From contig CANGXU010000013.1 of NCBI GenBank assembly GCA_947457885.1, positions 1 through 41,700 of the forward strand: a stretch of DNA of 41,700 nucleotides. Direction: 5' to 3'. This DNA comes from Betaproteobacteria bacterium (GTDB taxonomy: Bacteria > Pseudomonadota > Gammaproteobacteria > Burkholderiales > CAIKXV01). The translations under genes were made by a program, and so were the position numbers. How positions within the stretch are numbered: the stretch's first letter is position 1; each line of letters starts with the position of its first letter. Below the pieces are notes generated by a model. It ran no database searches. It worked only from the letters and a program-made list of their open reading frames with translations, and was not told where the DNA came from. Positions 13,530 through 25,175 of the stretch are shown here, in pieces.

Positions 13530-15947
13530 TCAGGCCGGATCGAGCTTCGCGTAGGCCAGCGCAAGCCACTTCACGCCTTCGCGGCCGAAGTTGACCTGCA
13601 CGCGGGCATCCGACCCGCGTCCTTCCGCATCGATGATCACGCCGCCGCCGAACTTCGCATGGCGCACGTTCTGGCCGATCCGGAACGGCATGCCCGCCGC
13701 CTCGATCTTCGGTGCCTGCTGGACCTGTACCGGCGCGTAGCTGGACGGCGTGCGCGGCCGGTCGAAGCTGGTCGAGCCGCCGCCGCGCTCGTAGGTCGGC
13801 GACAGGCGCTTCAGCAGCTTGACCGGTGTCTCACGCAGGAAGCGCGAGGCGACGTTGTAGCGGGTCTGGCCGTGGAGCATGCGGCTCTGGGCGAAGGTCA
13901 GGTAGAGCCGCCGGCGCGCGCGCGTGACCGCGACATACATGAGCCGGCGCTCTTCTTCTACGCCGCCGGCATCGTTCAGGCTGTTCTCGTGCGGGAACAG
14001 GCCCTCTTCGAGGCCGCTGGCGAAGACCGTGTGGAACTCCAGGCCCTTGGCGGCGTGCACCGTCATCAGCTGCAGCGCATCGTCCCCGGCGTTGGCCTGG
14101 TTGTCGCCGGCTTCCAGCGATGCATGGGACAGGAACTGGATCAGCAGCTGGTCGGCGGGCTCGGCGGGCGCGAGTGCAGTGCCAGCGGTGGCAGCGATGT
14201 CGGCGCTCGCATCGCCCGGCGGCAGGCCCGGCATGTCCTCGAAGCCCGCGGCCAGCATCGCCGCGTCCGCCTCCGCCTCGGCCGCGTGCGGGTCCAGCGT
14301 CGCGCCAGCCTGCCGCGCGGCGGCCAGTGCGGTCGGTCCCTGCGAGGCGAAGGAATCGGCATCCGCTTCCATCTCGAGCATGCGCATCGGGTCGTCCGAG
14401 AACTGCGCGGCCGCATTGACCAGTTCGTCGAGGTTGGCGATGCGGTCGGCGCCTTCGCGCTCGGTTTCGTAATGGGTGCGCAGCCCGGAGCGTTCGATCA
14501 CCGCTTCGATCATCTCGGGCAGGGTGATGCCGGCGCATTCATTGCGCAGCCGATCGATCAGCAGCACGAAGCCCTCGACGCCCTTCCTGGGCGCATCCGG
14601 CGAACCGCCCCTCGAGCCGCCGCGCGAGCACGCCGCCTGCCACAGGCTGGTGCCGCCGGCACGGGCCGCGTCCTGCAGCTGCTCGATCGAGCGCGCGCCG
14701 ATACCGCGCGTCGGGAAGTTGATCACCCGCAGCAGCGCCGCGTCGTCGTCCGGGTTTGCGACCAGCCGAAGGTAGGCGAGCGCATGCTTGATCTCCTGGC
14801 GCTCGAAGAAGCGCAGGCCGCCGTATACCCGGTAGGGCAGGCCGGCCGAGAACAGCGCGTGTTCGAGCACCCGGGACTGCGCGTTCGAACGGTAGAGCAG
14901 CGCCACCTCGACCAGCGGCACGCCGGTCGCCTTCAGGTCGCGCACCTGCTCGACGATGAACTGCGCTTCCTCGAAGTCGGTCTGCGCCTCGAACAGCCGG
15001 ATCGGCTCTCCCTGCGACTCGGAGGTCCACAGGTTCTTGCCCAGCCGCTGCTGGTTGTGCCCGATGAGCACGTTGGCCGCTTCCAGGATGTTGCCGTGGG
15101 AGCGGTAGTTCTGCTCGAGCTTGATGATCGTGCCGGCATTGAACTCGCGCTCGAAGTCGCGCATGTTCGCAACCTTGGCGCCGCGGAAGCTGTACACCGA
15201 CTGGTCATCATCGCCAACCGCGAACACCGCGTTCTGCGCACCGGCGATCAGCTTCAGCCAGTCGAACTGCAAGCGGTTGGTATCCTGGAACTCGTCGACC
15301 AGGATGTGCGCGAAGCGCGCGCGGTAGTGTTCGCGGATTGCCTCGTTCCTGGCCAGCAGCTCGTAGCTGCGCAGGATCAGCTCGGCGAAGTCGGTCACGC
15401 CCTCGCGCTGGCACTGCGCCTCGTACATCGCGTAGATCTCGACCAGCTGTCGCGTATGGTCGTCGAACGCCTCGACCGACCCGGGCCGCAACCCGGCATC
15501 CTTCTGCGCGCTGATGAACCATGCAGTGTCGCGCGGCTTGAAGCGCTCTTCGTCGATGCCGTTGGCCTTCATCATCCGCTTGACCATCGCCACCTGGTCG
15601 GCGGTATCCATGATCTGGAAGGTCTGCGGCAGCCCGGCGTCGCGGTGGTGGGCGCGCAGCATGCGGTTGGCAAGCCCGTGGAAGGTGCCCACCCACATGC
15701 CGCGGGTGTTGATCGGCAGCATCGCGGAGATGCGGGTCAGCATCTCGCGTGCGGCCTTGTTGGTGAAGGTCACCGCCAGCAGACCGAGCGGATTGACCTG
15801 CCGCGTCTCGATCAGCCAGGCGATACGCGTGGTGAGCACCCGCGTCTTGCCGCTGCCGGCCCCGGCGAGGATCATCGCGGACTCGCGCGGCAGCGTAACC
15901 GCAGCGAGTTGCTCCGGGTTCAGGTTTTCTAGCAGTCGGCTTTGCAT
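13530..15947 (-). CDS. uvrD: DNA helicase II, UvrD/PcrA family
   Basis: Superfamily 1A 3'-5' DNA helicase of 805 residues, for nucleotide excision and mismatch repair and RecA-filament removal. Motif I AGAGSGKT (28-35), motif II VDEFQDTN (217-224), motif III VGDDDQSVYSFRGA (244-257), motif IV region LEQNYRSHGNI, motif V MTVHAAKGLEF and motif VI YVAVTRARRRLYL are all present. The C-terminal tail ends with the RNA-polymerase-binding-type domain (GQNVRHAKFGGGVI...DARVQVNF). It is longer than E. coli UvrD (720) because of an Ala-rich insert at about 518-600, just before the FLSHASLEAG block, and a small Gly/Ser-rich loop at 441-450. A perfect TATAAT lies just upstream of the start. Confidence 0.94.
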   Translation of the reverse strand: MQSRLLENLNPEQLAAVTLPRESAMILAGAGSGKTRVLTTRIAWLIETRQVNPLGLLAVTFTNKAAREMLTRISAMLPINTRGMWVGTFHGLANRMLRAHHRDAGLPQTFQIMDTADQVAMVKRMMKANGIDEERFKPRDTAWFISAQKDAGLRPGSVEAFDDHTRQLVEIYAMYEAQCQREGVTDFAELILRSYELLARNEAIREHYRARFAHILVDEFQDTNRLQFDWLKLIAGAQNAVFAVGDDDQSVYSFRGAKVANMRDFEREFNAGTIIKLEQNYRSHGNILEAANVLIGHNQQRLGKNLWTSESQGEPIRLFEAQTDFEEAQFIVEQVRDLKATGVPLVEVALLYRSNAQSRVLEHALFSAGLPYRVYGGLRFFERQEIKHALAYLRLVANPDDDAALLRVINFPTRGIGARSIEQLQDAARAGGTSLWQAACSRGGSRGGSPDAPRKGVEGFVLLIDRLRNECAGITLPEMIEAVIERSGLRTHYETEREGADRIANLDELVNAAAQFSDDPMRMLEMEADADSFASQGPTALAAARQAGATLDPHAAEAEADAAMLAAGFEDMPGLPPGDASADIAATAGTALAPAEPADQLLIQFLSHASLEAGDNQANAGDDALQLMTVHAAKGLEFHTVFASGLEEGLFPHENSLNDAGGVEEERRLMYVAVTRARRRLYLTFAQSRMLHGQTRYNVASRFLRETPVKLLKRLSPTYERGGGSTSFDRPRTPSSYAPVQVQQAPKIEAAGMPFRIGQNVRHAKFGGGVIIDAEGRGSDARVQVNFGREGVKWLALAYAKLDPA

Positions 15948-15958
15948 GGCAGGCCACG

Positions 15959-15964
15959 ATTATA
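15959..15964 (-). promoter_or_regulatory. uvrD -10 element, very close to the start codon
   Basis: On the minus strand TATAAT is a perfect -10 hexamer ending 11 bp before the uvrD ATG. Transcription would start only about 4-6 nt from the ATG, giving an almost leaderless message. No -35 match is seen 16-18 bp upstream. Confidence 0.5.
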
Positions 15965-16127
15965 AGGGTCCCCAAAGCCGAGCCCCCGGTGCCTGGCGGG
16001 GATTTATTTTTCCCCGCGCCTGCGCGGCGCCGTACCGCGCCCGTACCGCACCGGGGCGCTCCGCGCGCACGCGCCGCCTGCGGCCGCCGGCAGGGTGGGC
16101 TCGGGCGGGATGCACGCCCCGGCCCGC

Positions 16128-18811
<2,684 letters not shown>

Positions 18812-18864
18812 GCGCGCAGGCATCAGGTTCGCGCTACAGTAGAGACTTGAGGCCGGAGGCGGTG

Positions 18865-19383
18865 ATGAGCGTTCCATTGTCCAGACGTATCCTGCTCCAG
18901 CGCGCCGGGGCGGTAGCGCTTGCTGTGGCCGCGGCCGGCTGCGGGTTCGCGCTGCGCGGGTCCGCGAACATTCCGTTCGAGACGCTGTTCCTGCAGGGCG
19001 CCGAGAACACGGCAATCTCGGTGGAACTCAAGCGCAACATCCTGGCCAACCAAAGCGTCCGTATCGTCGACGACGCCAAGCTCGCACAGGCGACCTTGCA
19101 GATCACCGGTGTCGCCCAGGAGCGGCGCATCCTGTCGCTGTCGGGCGCGGGGCGGGTGCGCGAATTCCAGCTGATCTACCGGGTGTCCTATCGCCTGCAC
19201 GACGGCAAGGGGCGTGAGTTCATCCCTCCGGGAGAGGTCGTGGTGCGCCGGGATATCACCTACAACGACGCGCAGGTGCTCGCGAAGGAACAGGAAGAGA
19301 TCCTGCTGGTGCGCGACATGCAGAGCGATGCCGTGCAGCAGCTGATTCGCCGGTTGTCGACCGCGCGCCTCGCCGCTTCCTGA
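18865..19383 (+). CDS. lptE: LPS-assembly lipoprotein LptE
   Basis: Outer-membrane lipoprotein of 172 residues that plugs the LptD barrel during lipopolysaccharide export. The signal peptide (RILLQRAGAVALAVAAAGC) ends in an AAGC lipobox, and the mature protein begins CGFALRGS, the characteristic CGFxLRG start of LptE. Later blocks SLSGAGRVREFQLIYRVSYRL and NDAQVLAKEQEEILLVRDMQ also match. It follows leuS by 53 bp and precedes holA by 17 bp, the usual order, which supports the call for this otherwise poorly conserved family. Confidence 0.92.
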   Translation: MSVPLSRRILLQRAGAVALAVAAAGCGFALRGSANIPFETLFLQGAENTAISVELKRNILANQSVRIVDDAKLAQATLQITGVAQERRILSLSGAGRVREFQLIYRVSYRLHDGKGREFIPPGEVVVRRDITYNDAQVLAKEQEEILLVRDMQSDAVQQLIRRLSTARLAAS

Positions 19384-19400
19384 CCGCCGGGCCATACCAC

Positions 19401-20432
19401 GTGCGCATCGGTGCCGATGACCTTGCCGCCGCGCTCCGGCGGCCACTGGGGCCGTTGTACACGGTGGTGGCCAACGAGCCGTTGCTAGGCCACGAGGCGC
19501 TGGCTGCGTTGCGGGCACGGGCCCGTGAGGAGGGGTACGGCGAACGCACGGTGCTCACCAGCGAGTCCGGCTTCCGCTGGGAAGCGCTGCGCGCGGCCGG
19601 CGACTCGCTGTCGCTGTTCGCGTCGCGGCGACTGGTCGAGGTACGCGTCCCGACCGGCAAGCCCGGGCGCGAGGGTGGGCAGGCGCTCGCCGATTACGCT
19701 AAACGGCTGCCGCCCGACACGGTCACGCTGGTGAGCCTGCCCGCACTCGACTGGTCCGGCATGAAGGCCGCGTGGCTCAAGGCTCTGGAGGCGGCCGGCG
19801 TGCTGGTGATGGCTGACCCGTTCCCGCGCGACCGGCTGGTCGGCTGGATAGAGACGCGGCTCGCGAAGAACGGCCAGCGCGCCGCACCCGACACCCTCGC
19901 GTTCCTTGCCGACCGGGTGGAAGGCAACCTGTCGGCCGCGAACCAGGAGGTCGAGAAGCTCGCACTGTCGTTCGAGCCGGGCGAACTGTCGTTCGAGCAG
20001 GTCAGCAGTTCCGTGCTCGACGTCAGCCGCTTCGACCTGCGCGCGCTCGGCGCGGCGATGCTCGACGGCGATCGGACGCAGCTGGTGCGCATGATCGACG
20101 GCCTGCGCGCGGAGGGCTCGCCACTGCCGCTGGTCACCTGGACGCTCGCGCACGAACTGCGCGCGCTGGTCGGCGTCCACGATGCGCTGGACGCCGGGCG
20201 CCAGAAGGCTGCCGCGCTGCGCGAGGCCGGCGTGTTCGGCCCGCGAAGCGATTCGATCGGCCGTGCCGCCGGCCGGATCGATGCGCGCCGTGCGCGCCGT
20301 GCCCTGCGCGCGGTGGGCGAGATCGATCGCGCATCGAAGGGCCTGGGTACGCGCGACCCTTGGCAGCTCATCACCGCGTTGTGCCTCGGGTTGTCGAACA
20401 CGCCGCGGCGGCCGGCTGCTCGTCCCGGCTGA
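19401..20432 (+). CDS. holA: DNA polymerase III delta subunit
   Basis: Clamp-loader delta subunit, 343 residues, which opens the beta sliding clamp during loading. Family features: the N-terminal PLGPLYTVVANEPLLGHEAL, the ASRRLVEVRVPTGKPG region, the LAFLADRVEGNLSAANQEVEKLAL helix pair, and the C-terminal collar GRIDARRARRALRAVGEIDRASKG. Start codon is GTG at 19401, 17 bp after the lptE stop; no upstream alternative fits. Part of the leuS-lptE-holA-proA row. Confidence 0.93.
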   Translation: MRIGADDLAAALRRPLGPLYTVVANEPLLGHEALAALRARAREEGYGERTVLTSESGFRWEALRAAGDSLSLFASRRLVEVRVPTGKPGREGGQALADYAKRLPPDTVTLVSLPALDWSGMKAAWLKALEAAGVLVMADPFPRDRLVGWIETRLAKNGQRAAPDTLAFLADRVEGNLSAANQEVEKLALSFEPGELSFEQVSSSVLDVSRFDLRALGAAMLDGDRTQLVRMIDGLRAEGSPLPLVTWTLAHELRALVGVHDALDAGRQKAAALREAGVFGPRSDSIGRAAGRIDARRARRALRAVGEIDRASKGLGTRDPWQLITALCLGLSNTPRRPAARPG

Positions 20433-20543
20433 CCGGTCGGGGGCGGGGACGGTCAGGAACGGTCAAGGCCTGAAACCGGATAGACTTCAGTCCCTTGCAA
20501 CACCACGGCGCACCCCTGCTGCGCCCCTGCACGGGTCAACGTC

Positions 20544-21800
20544 ATGGATGTCGATAGCTACATGGTTTCGGTCGGCAAGGCCGCACGCGCAGCCGCACGC
20601 GCGATCGCGCGGGCCGACACCGCCACCAAGAACCGGGCGCTGCTGGCCGCCGCCGGGGCGCTGACCCGCGGCGCTGGCGCATTGCTCGCGGCCAATGCAC
20701 GCGATGTGGACGCCGCGCGTGCCGCCGGACTCGATGCACCGATGGTCGACCGGCTCACCCTGTCGTCGAAGACGATCGCGACGATGGCGCAGGGCCTGGC
20801 CGAAGTCGCCGCATTGCCCGATCCGGTCGGCGAGATCACCGGCTTGCGCTTCCGCCCGTCGGGTATACAGGTCGGCCATATGCGGGTGCCGCTCGGCGTG
20901 GTGGGCATCATCTACGAATCGCGCCCGAACGTGACGGTCGAGGCTGCCTCGCTGTGCCTGAAGTCGGGCAACGCGACGGTGCTGCGCGGCGGCTCGGAAG
21001 CGGTGCATTCGAACCAGGCGATCGCCGCGTGCGTACACGAGGGCCTGCGCGAGGCGGGCCTGCCGGAGGATGTGGTGCAGGTGCTGTCGACCACCGACCG
21101 TGCCGCAGTCGGGCGGATGATCACGATGCCCGAGTACATCGACGTCATCGTGCCGCGCGGTGGCAAGGGCCTGATCGAGCGCATCTCGGCCGAAGCGCGG
21201 GTACCGGTGATCAAGCACCTCGATGGCGTCTGCCATGTATACATCGATGCTGCGGCCGACCTCGACAAGGCGGTGCGCATCGCCGACAACGCGAAGACCC
21301 AGCGGCTGTCGACCTGCAACACGATGGAGACGCTGCTGGTCGACCGGCCGGTCGCGGCCGCAGTGCTGCCTCGGCTGGCGGCGGTCTATCGGGAGAAGGG
21401 CATCGAGCTGCGCGGCGACGAGGCGGCGCGTGCGCTGATCCCCGGCATGCGCGAGGCTACCGAGGCCGACTGGTATGCCGAGTACCTCGACGCGATCCTG
21501 GCCGTGCGTATCGTCGACGGCCTCGACCAGGCGATCGAGCACATCGCGCGCTACGGCTCGCAGCACACCGACGCCATCGTCACCGAAGACCTGTCGCGCG
21601 CGCGGCGGTTCCTGCGCGAGGTCGATTCCAGTTCGGTGATGGTCAATGCCTCGACCCGGTTCGCCGACGGCTTCGAATACGGGCTCGGTGCCGAGATCGG
21701 CATCTCGACCGACCGCCTGCATGCACGCGGACCAGTCGGCCTCGAGGGGCTCACCAACCAGAAGTGGGTGGTCATCGGTGACGGGCAGGTTCGCACCTAG
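20544..21800 (+). CDS. proA: gamma-glutamyl phosphate reductase
   Basis: NADPH-dependent glutamate-5-semialdehyde dehydrogenase, second step of proline synthesis, 418 residues, the normal size. Catalytic Cys258 sits in [14 protein letters not shown]. Other family blocks: [17 protein letters not shown] (nucleotide binding), [27 protein letters not shown] and, near the end, [25 protein letters not shown]. It follows holA after 111 bp, which hold no gene and no clear promoter, so it may be read from leuS or have its own start. No proB is present nearby. It converges on the FkbM gene with 13 bp between stops. Confidence 0.97.
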   Translation: MDVDSYMVSVGKAARAAARAIARADTATKNRALLAAAGALTRGAGALLAANARDVDAARAAGLDAPMVDRLTLSSKTIATMAQGLAEVAALPDPVGEITGLRFRPSGIQVGHMRVPLGVVGIIYESRPNVTVEAASLCLKSGNATVLRGGSEAVHSNQAIAACVHEGLREAGLPEDVVQVLSTTDRAAVGRMITMPEYIDVIVPRGGKGLIERISAEARVPVIKHLDGVCHVYIDAAADLDKAVRIADNAKTQRLSTCNTMETLLVDRPVAAAVLPRLAAVYREKGIELRGDEAARALIPGMREATEADWYAEYLDAILAVRIVDGLDQAIEHIARYGSQHTDAIVTEDLSRARRFLREVDSSSVMVNASTRFADGFEYGLGAEIGISTDRLHARGPVGLEGLTNQKWVVIGDGQVRT

Positions 21801-21813
21801 CGCTGCGCCCTGG

Positions 21814-22638
21814 TCAGCGTGCGTCCAGCCGGGCGTAGACATCGCCGGAGTTCGCATCGGCCGGCAGCGCACGCAGCCAGTCGGCCATCGCTTCCCCATC
21901 GAGCCATGACGGGTGCACCAGCGTCTGGCTCTCGCCCAGGGCGGCGTTGAAGCGATAGCTGCCGATCCGCGCGCAGCGCTCGATGCACGACAGGGCGATC
22001 GCGGGCTGGATCGTCGTGAATTCGAACGAGAGGGCCGGCACCGCCGAGTGCAGGCCCTGCAGCACGTCGAGTTCCAGGCCTTCGACATCGATCTTCACGA
22101 ACGTCGGCAGCCCGTGGCGCGCGATCAGCGCATCGAGCGTGGTCACCGGCACGGTCACCGTCTCCGTCCAGCGCTGGCCTTCCCATCGCGGTGCCCCGTC
22201 CGCTGCGGCGATGAACGCCTGCGAACCCGTGGCCACGGTAGGGTTGGACAGGTTCAGGTGGAGTTCCAGGCTGCCTTCGGCGGCACCGATCGCGGCATCG
22301 ACCAGCACGACCGCGGCGTCGCGTCCGTGCAGTGCGCGCAGCACGCGCGCCAGCATCGGCTGGGGCTCGACCGCCACGACGCGGCAGCCGAGCCGGCGGA
22401 AACAGGCAATCCGGTCGCCGACATGACTGCCGATGTCGAAAGCGATGTCGCCCGGCGCGAGGAACTGCCGGTACAGCGAATCCATGCCGCGATGCCGGTA
22501 GCGGTCGCGGATACGGTAGATCCACAGCGATCGCAGCACGCCCCAGGCCTGGCGCAGCCAGCGTACGGCGCGTCCCGCGATGGCGGCTGGCGGGGGCGAG
22601 CTTCCGGGCGACCGGTCGTGCGAAGCGGCGTCTGGCAT
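21814..22638 (-). CDS. FkbM-family SAM-dependent methyltransferase
   Basis: Predicted O-methyltransferase of 274 residues. The SAM-binding motif I is FDIGSHVGDRIACFRRLG, followed by VVAVEPQP (acidic residue for ribose binding). The family-defining segment is LPTFVKIDVEGLELDVLQGL with FEFTT downstream. FkbM proteins methylate hydroxyls of polyketides, glycans or other small molecules; the substrate here cannot be told. The start at 22638 (MPDAASHD) is uncertain: an in-frame ATG at 22695 would add 19 residues, and neither has a Shine-Dalgarno. The minus frame stays open much further, but that part is antisense to lpdA. No glycan-synthesis neighbours are present. Confidence 0.85.
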   Translation of the reverse strand: MPDAASHDRSPGSSPPPAAIAGRAVRWLRQAWGVLRSLWIYRIRDRYRHRGMDSLYRQFLAPGDIAFDIGSHVGDRIACFRRLGCRVVAVEPQPMLARVLRALHGRDAAVVLVDAAIGAAEGSLELHLNLSNPTVATGSQAFIAAADGAPRWEGQRWTETVTVPVTTLDALIARHGLPTFVKIDVEGLELDVLQGLHSAVPALSFEFTTIQPAIALSCIERCARIGSYRFNAALGESQTLVHPSWLDGEAMADWLRALPADANSGDVYARLDAR

Positions 22639-22771
22639 CGGCAGGGCAGGGAGAATGGGAGACCGGGGAACAGGATACCGGTCGGCGAAGCACATGGGCG
22701 GCGGCTGCGCGCTGCCCGCCGGCGGGGTGCGCCTGTCCCGGGCGGCAGATCGCGGTAAGCTCGCAGCAGGT

Positions 22772-22818
22772 CGAATACGGCGAACACAGCGAATAAAGCG
22801 AACACAGGCGAACGCGCG
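22772..22818 (+). repeat. 9-bp degenerate tandem repeat (CGAAYAMAG), about 5 copies, abutting lpdA
   Basis: Units CGAATACGG, CGAACACAG, CGAATAAAG, CGAACACAG and the degenerate GCGAACGCG run from 22772 to 22816, ending next to the lpdA ATG at 22819. No separate ribosome-binding site is visible, so the repeat occupies the translation-initiation region. The rest of the divergent gap 22639-22771 shows no other element. Confidence 0.6.
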
Positions 22819-24615
22819 ATGCCCCCAGCAGTCGAAGTGAAAGTCCCCGATATCGGCGACTTCAAGGACCTTCCGATCATCGACATCCTGGTCAAGCCGG
22901 GCGACACGGTCGGGCCGGAAGACCCGCTGGTCTCGTTGGAGTCCGACAAGGCGACGATGGACGTGCCCTCGCCTGCCGCAGGCGTGGTGAAGGAGATCGC
23001 GGTCAAGGTGGGCGACAAGGTGTCCGAGGGCAGCCTGATCCTGCTGCTCGAGACGCAGGCACCAGCCGGGGCCGCCAAGGCTGCGGCAGCCGCCATGGCG
23101 CCCGCCGCAGCCCCTGCCTCGGCCCCGGCGCCAGCGCCAGCGCCACCGTCGGCGTCGGCGTCGGCGTTTGGCGGCAAGGCCGACCTCGATTGCGACGTAC
23201 TGGTGCTCGGCGGTGGCCCCGGCGGCTACTCGGCGGCCTTCCGCGCGGCCGACCTCGGCAAGCGGGTGGTGCTGGTGGAACGCTACCCGACCCTGGGCGG
23301 AGTCTGCCTGAACGTCGGCTGCATTCCGTCCAAGGCCCTGCTGCATGTCGCGGCCGTGATGGACGAAGTGAAGCACTTCGGCGAGATCGGCATCACCTTC
23401 GATGCGCCGAAGATCGACATCGACCGGTTGCGCGCGCACAAGTCGAACGTGGTCGGCAAGCTCACCGGCGGGCTGTCGATGATGGCGAAGGCACGGCAGG
23501 TGACGGTCGTGCGCGGGCTGGGCACGTTCCTCGACGCGAACCATGTCGAGGTGGTCGAGACTACCGGCAGCGATGACACGCCCGGCGATGCGCGCAAGGT
23601 GGTCAGGTTCGCCAGCGCGATCATCGCAGTCGGCAGCCAGCCGGTGAAGCTGCCGTTCCTGCCCGACGATCCGCGCATCGTCGACTCGACCGGTGCGCTC
23701 GAACTGCGCTCGATCCCGGCGAAGATGCTGGTGATCGGCGGCGGCATCATCGGCCTCGAGATGGGCACGGTCTACTCGGCGCTCGGTGCACGCCTCGATG
23801 TCGTCGAGATGATGGATTCGCTGATGCTCGGCGCCGATCGCGACCTCGTCCGCGTCTGGCAGAAGATGAACGAAAAGCGCTTCGACAGGGTGATGCTCGG
23901 CACGAAGACGGTCGGTGTCGAAGCCAGGCCGGACGGCCTGTACGCCACGTTCGAAGGCGCCGCAGCGCCGGCTGGCCCGCAGCGCTACGACATGATTCTG
24001 AGTTCGGTCGGCCGGGCGCCGAACGGCAGGAAGATCGCAGCCGAGCGGGCTGGGGTCGACGTCGATGCGCGCGGGTTCATCCCGGTCGACCGGCAGATGC
24101 GTACCAGCGCAGCGAACATCTTCGCGATCGGCGACGTGGTCGGCCAGCCGATGCTTGCGCACAAGGCGGTGCACGAAGGCCACGTCGCGGCCGAGGCTGC
24201 CGCCGGCGAAAAGAGCTTCTTCGATGCGCGCGTGATCCCGGCAGTGGCCTACACCGATCCGGAGGTGGCGTGGGTCGGCCTGACCGAAGACGATGCGAAG
24301 AGGCAGGGCATCGCGGTAGAGAAGGGTCTGTTTCCGTGGGCGGCTTCCGGGCGGGCGATCGCCAATGGCCGCGATGAAGGCTTCACCAAGCTGCTGTTCG
24401 ATGCGTCGACCCATCGCATCGTCGGCGGCGGCATCGTCGGCACGCATGCCGGCGACCTGATCGGCGAGGTGGCACTGGCTATCGAGATGGGCTGCGATTC
24501 GGTCGACATTGGCAAGACCATCCACCCGCACCCGACGCTCGGCGAGTCGATCGGCCTTGCCGCCGAAGCCGCCGAGGGCACCTGTACCGACCTCCCTCCG
24601 CCCAGGCGCAGATGA
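22819..24615 (+). CDS. lpdA: dihydrolipoyl dehydrogenase with N-terminal lipoyl domain
   Basis: E3 component of 2-oxoacid dehydrogenase complexes, 598 residues. It reoxidises dihydrolipoamide with NAD. Residues 1-80 form a lipoyl domain (VKVPDIGDF; lipoylated Lys44 in ESDKATMDVPSP). An Ala/Pro linker spans about 81-120. The pyridine-nucleotide disulfide oxidoreductase part starts LVLGGGPGGYSAA and has redox cysteines Cys163 and Cys168 in GGVCLNVGCIPSKAL; the His-Glu pair lies in IHPHPTLGES. Lipoyl-bearing E3 is normal in betaproteobacteria, where it usually follows aceE-aceF. Here it stands alone, beside FkbM and HIT genes, so the complex partners must be elsewhere. Confidence 0.95.
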   Translation: MPPAVEVKVPDIGDFKDLPIIDILVKPGDTVGPEDPLVSLESDKATMDVPSPAAGVVKEIAVKVGDKVSEGSLILLLETQAPAGAAKAAAAAMAPAAAPASAPAPAPAPPSASASAFGGKADLDCDVLVLGGGPGGYSAAFRAADLGKRVVLVERYPTLGGVCLNVGCIPSKALLHVAAVMDEVKHFGEIGITFDAPKIDIDRLRAHKSNVVGKLTGGLSMMAKARQVTVVRGLGTFLDANHVEVVETTGSDDTPGDARKVVRFASAIIAVGSQPVKLPFLPDDPRIVDSTGALELRSIPAKMLVIGGGIIGLEMGTVYSALGARLDVVEMMDSLMLGADRDLVRVWQKMNEKRFDRVMLGTKTVGVEARPDGLYATFEGAAAPAGPQRYDMILSSVGRAPNGRKIAAERAGVDVDARGFIPVDRQMRTSAANIFAIGDVVGQPMLAHKAVHEGHVAAEAAAGEKSFFDARVIPAVAYTDPEVAWVGLTEDDAKRQGIAVEKGLFPWAASGRAIANGRDEGFTKLLFDASTHRIVGGGIVGTHAGDLIGEVALAIEMGCDSVDIGKTIHPHPTLGESIGLAAEAAEGTCTDLPPPRRR

Positions 24616-24624
24616 GAACCCTGG

Positions 24625-24651
24625 CTGGCCGGACCGTACGGCCCCGGCCAG
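24625..24651 (+). terminator. hairpin downstream of lpdA
   Basis: CTGGCCGG and CCGGCCAG form an 8-bp perfect stem around an 11-nt loop that itself holds CCGTACGG. It lies 10 bp after the lpdA stop. No U-run follows (TCTGCATTT), so intrinsic termination is uncertain. Confidence 0.4.
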
Positions 24652-24734
24652 GTCTGCATTTCGGCGGGACCGGGCTCTTTCGCGGCGCGGGTTCTGCGAT
24701 CATTGCGCCGTCGTGAACCACCCGGGAAGCCTGC

Positions 24735-25175
24735 ATGTCCGATGCCAGTGCTTGTGAACTCTGCTCGACGCCCGGCGGTGTCGTGCTGTGGTCGAACGAA
24801 CACCTGCGCGTGGTGCGCGTCGACGACCCTGACTACCCCGGCTTCCTGCGCGTGATCTGGCAGGGGCATGTGCGCGAGATGAGCGACCTCGATGCAGCGC
24901 AGCGTTCTTGCCTGCTCGATGCGGTGTTGGCCACCGAACGCGCGCTGATCGCCCTGCTGCGCCCGGACAAGGTGAACCTGGCGAGCCTGGGCAACATGAC
25001 GCCGCACCTGCACTGGCATGTGATCCCGCGTTTCCGCGGCGATCCTCACTTCCCCGATCCGGTCTGGGCTGCGCGCCGCGGTGGCATTCCGGTCGCGCTG
25101 CCGATGCCGATCGTGGACTACGAGCAGGCTGTCGCGGCGGCGATGGTGCGGGAACTGCAGGGACGGACCGGCTAG
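24735..25175 (+). CDS. HIT-family nucleotide hydrolase/transferase
   Basis: Histidine-triad protein of 146 residues. The active-site motif is HLHWHVIPR (91-99; HxHxHxx pattern with a Trp in place of the usual small residue). KVNLASLGNMTPHLH precedes it. HIT proteins hydrolyse nucleoside phosphoramidates or dinucleotide polyphosphates. CELC near the N terminus could be a metal-binding pair, as in some HIT subgroups. It is convergent with phoR, and the two stop codons share the palindrome CTAG at 25172-25175. Confidence 0.9.
   Translation: MSDASACELCSTPGGVVLWSNEHLRVVRVDDPDYPGFLRVIWQGHVREMSDLDAAQRSCLLDAVLATERALIALLRPDKVNLASLGNMTPHLHWHVIPRFRGDPHFPDPVWAARRGGIPVALPMPIVDYEQAVAAAMVRELQGRTG

Noticed and set aside
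22639..24531. Minus-strand open frame that would extend the FkbM protein to 905 residues
   Set aside because: The extension lies antisense to lpdA and has no domain. FkbM homology begins near 22500, and ATGs at 22638 or 22695 give a normal size.
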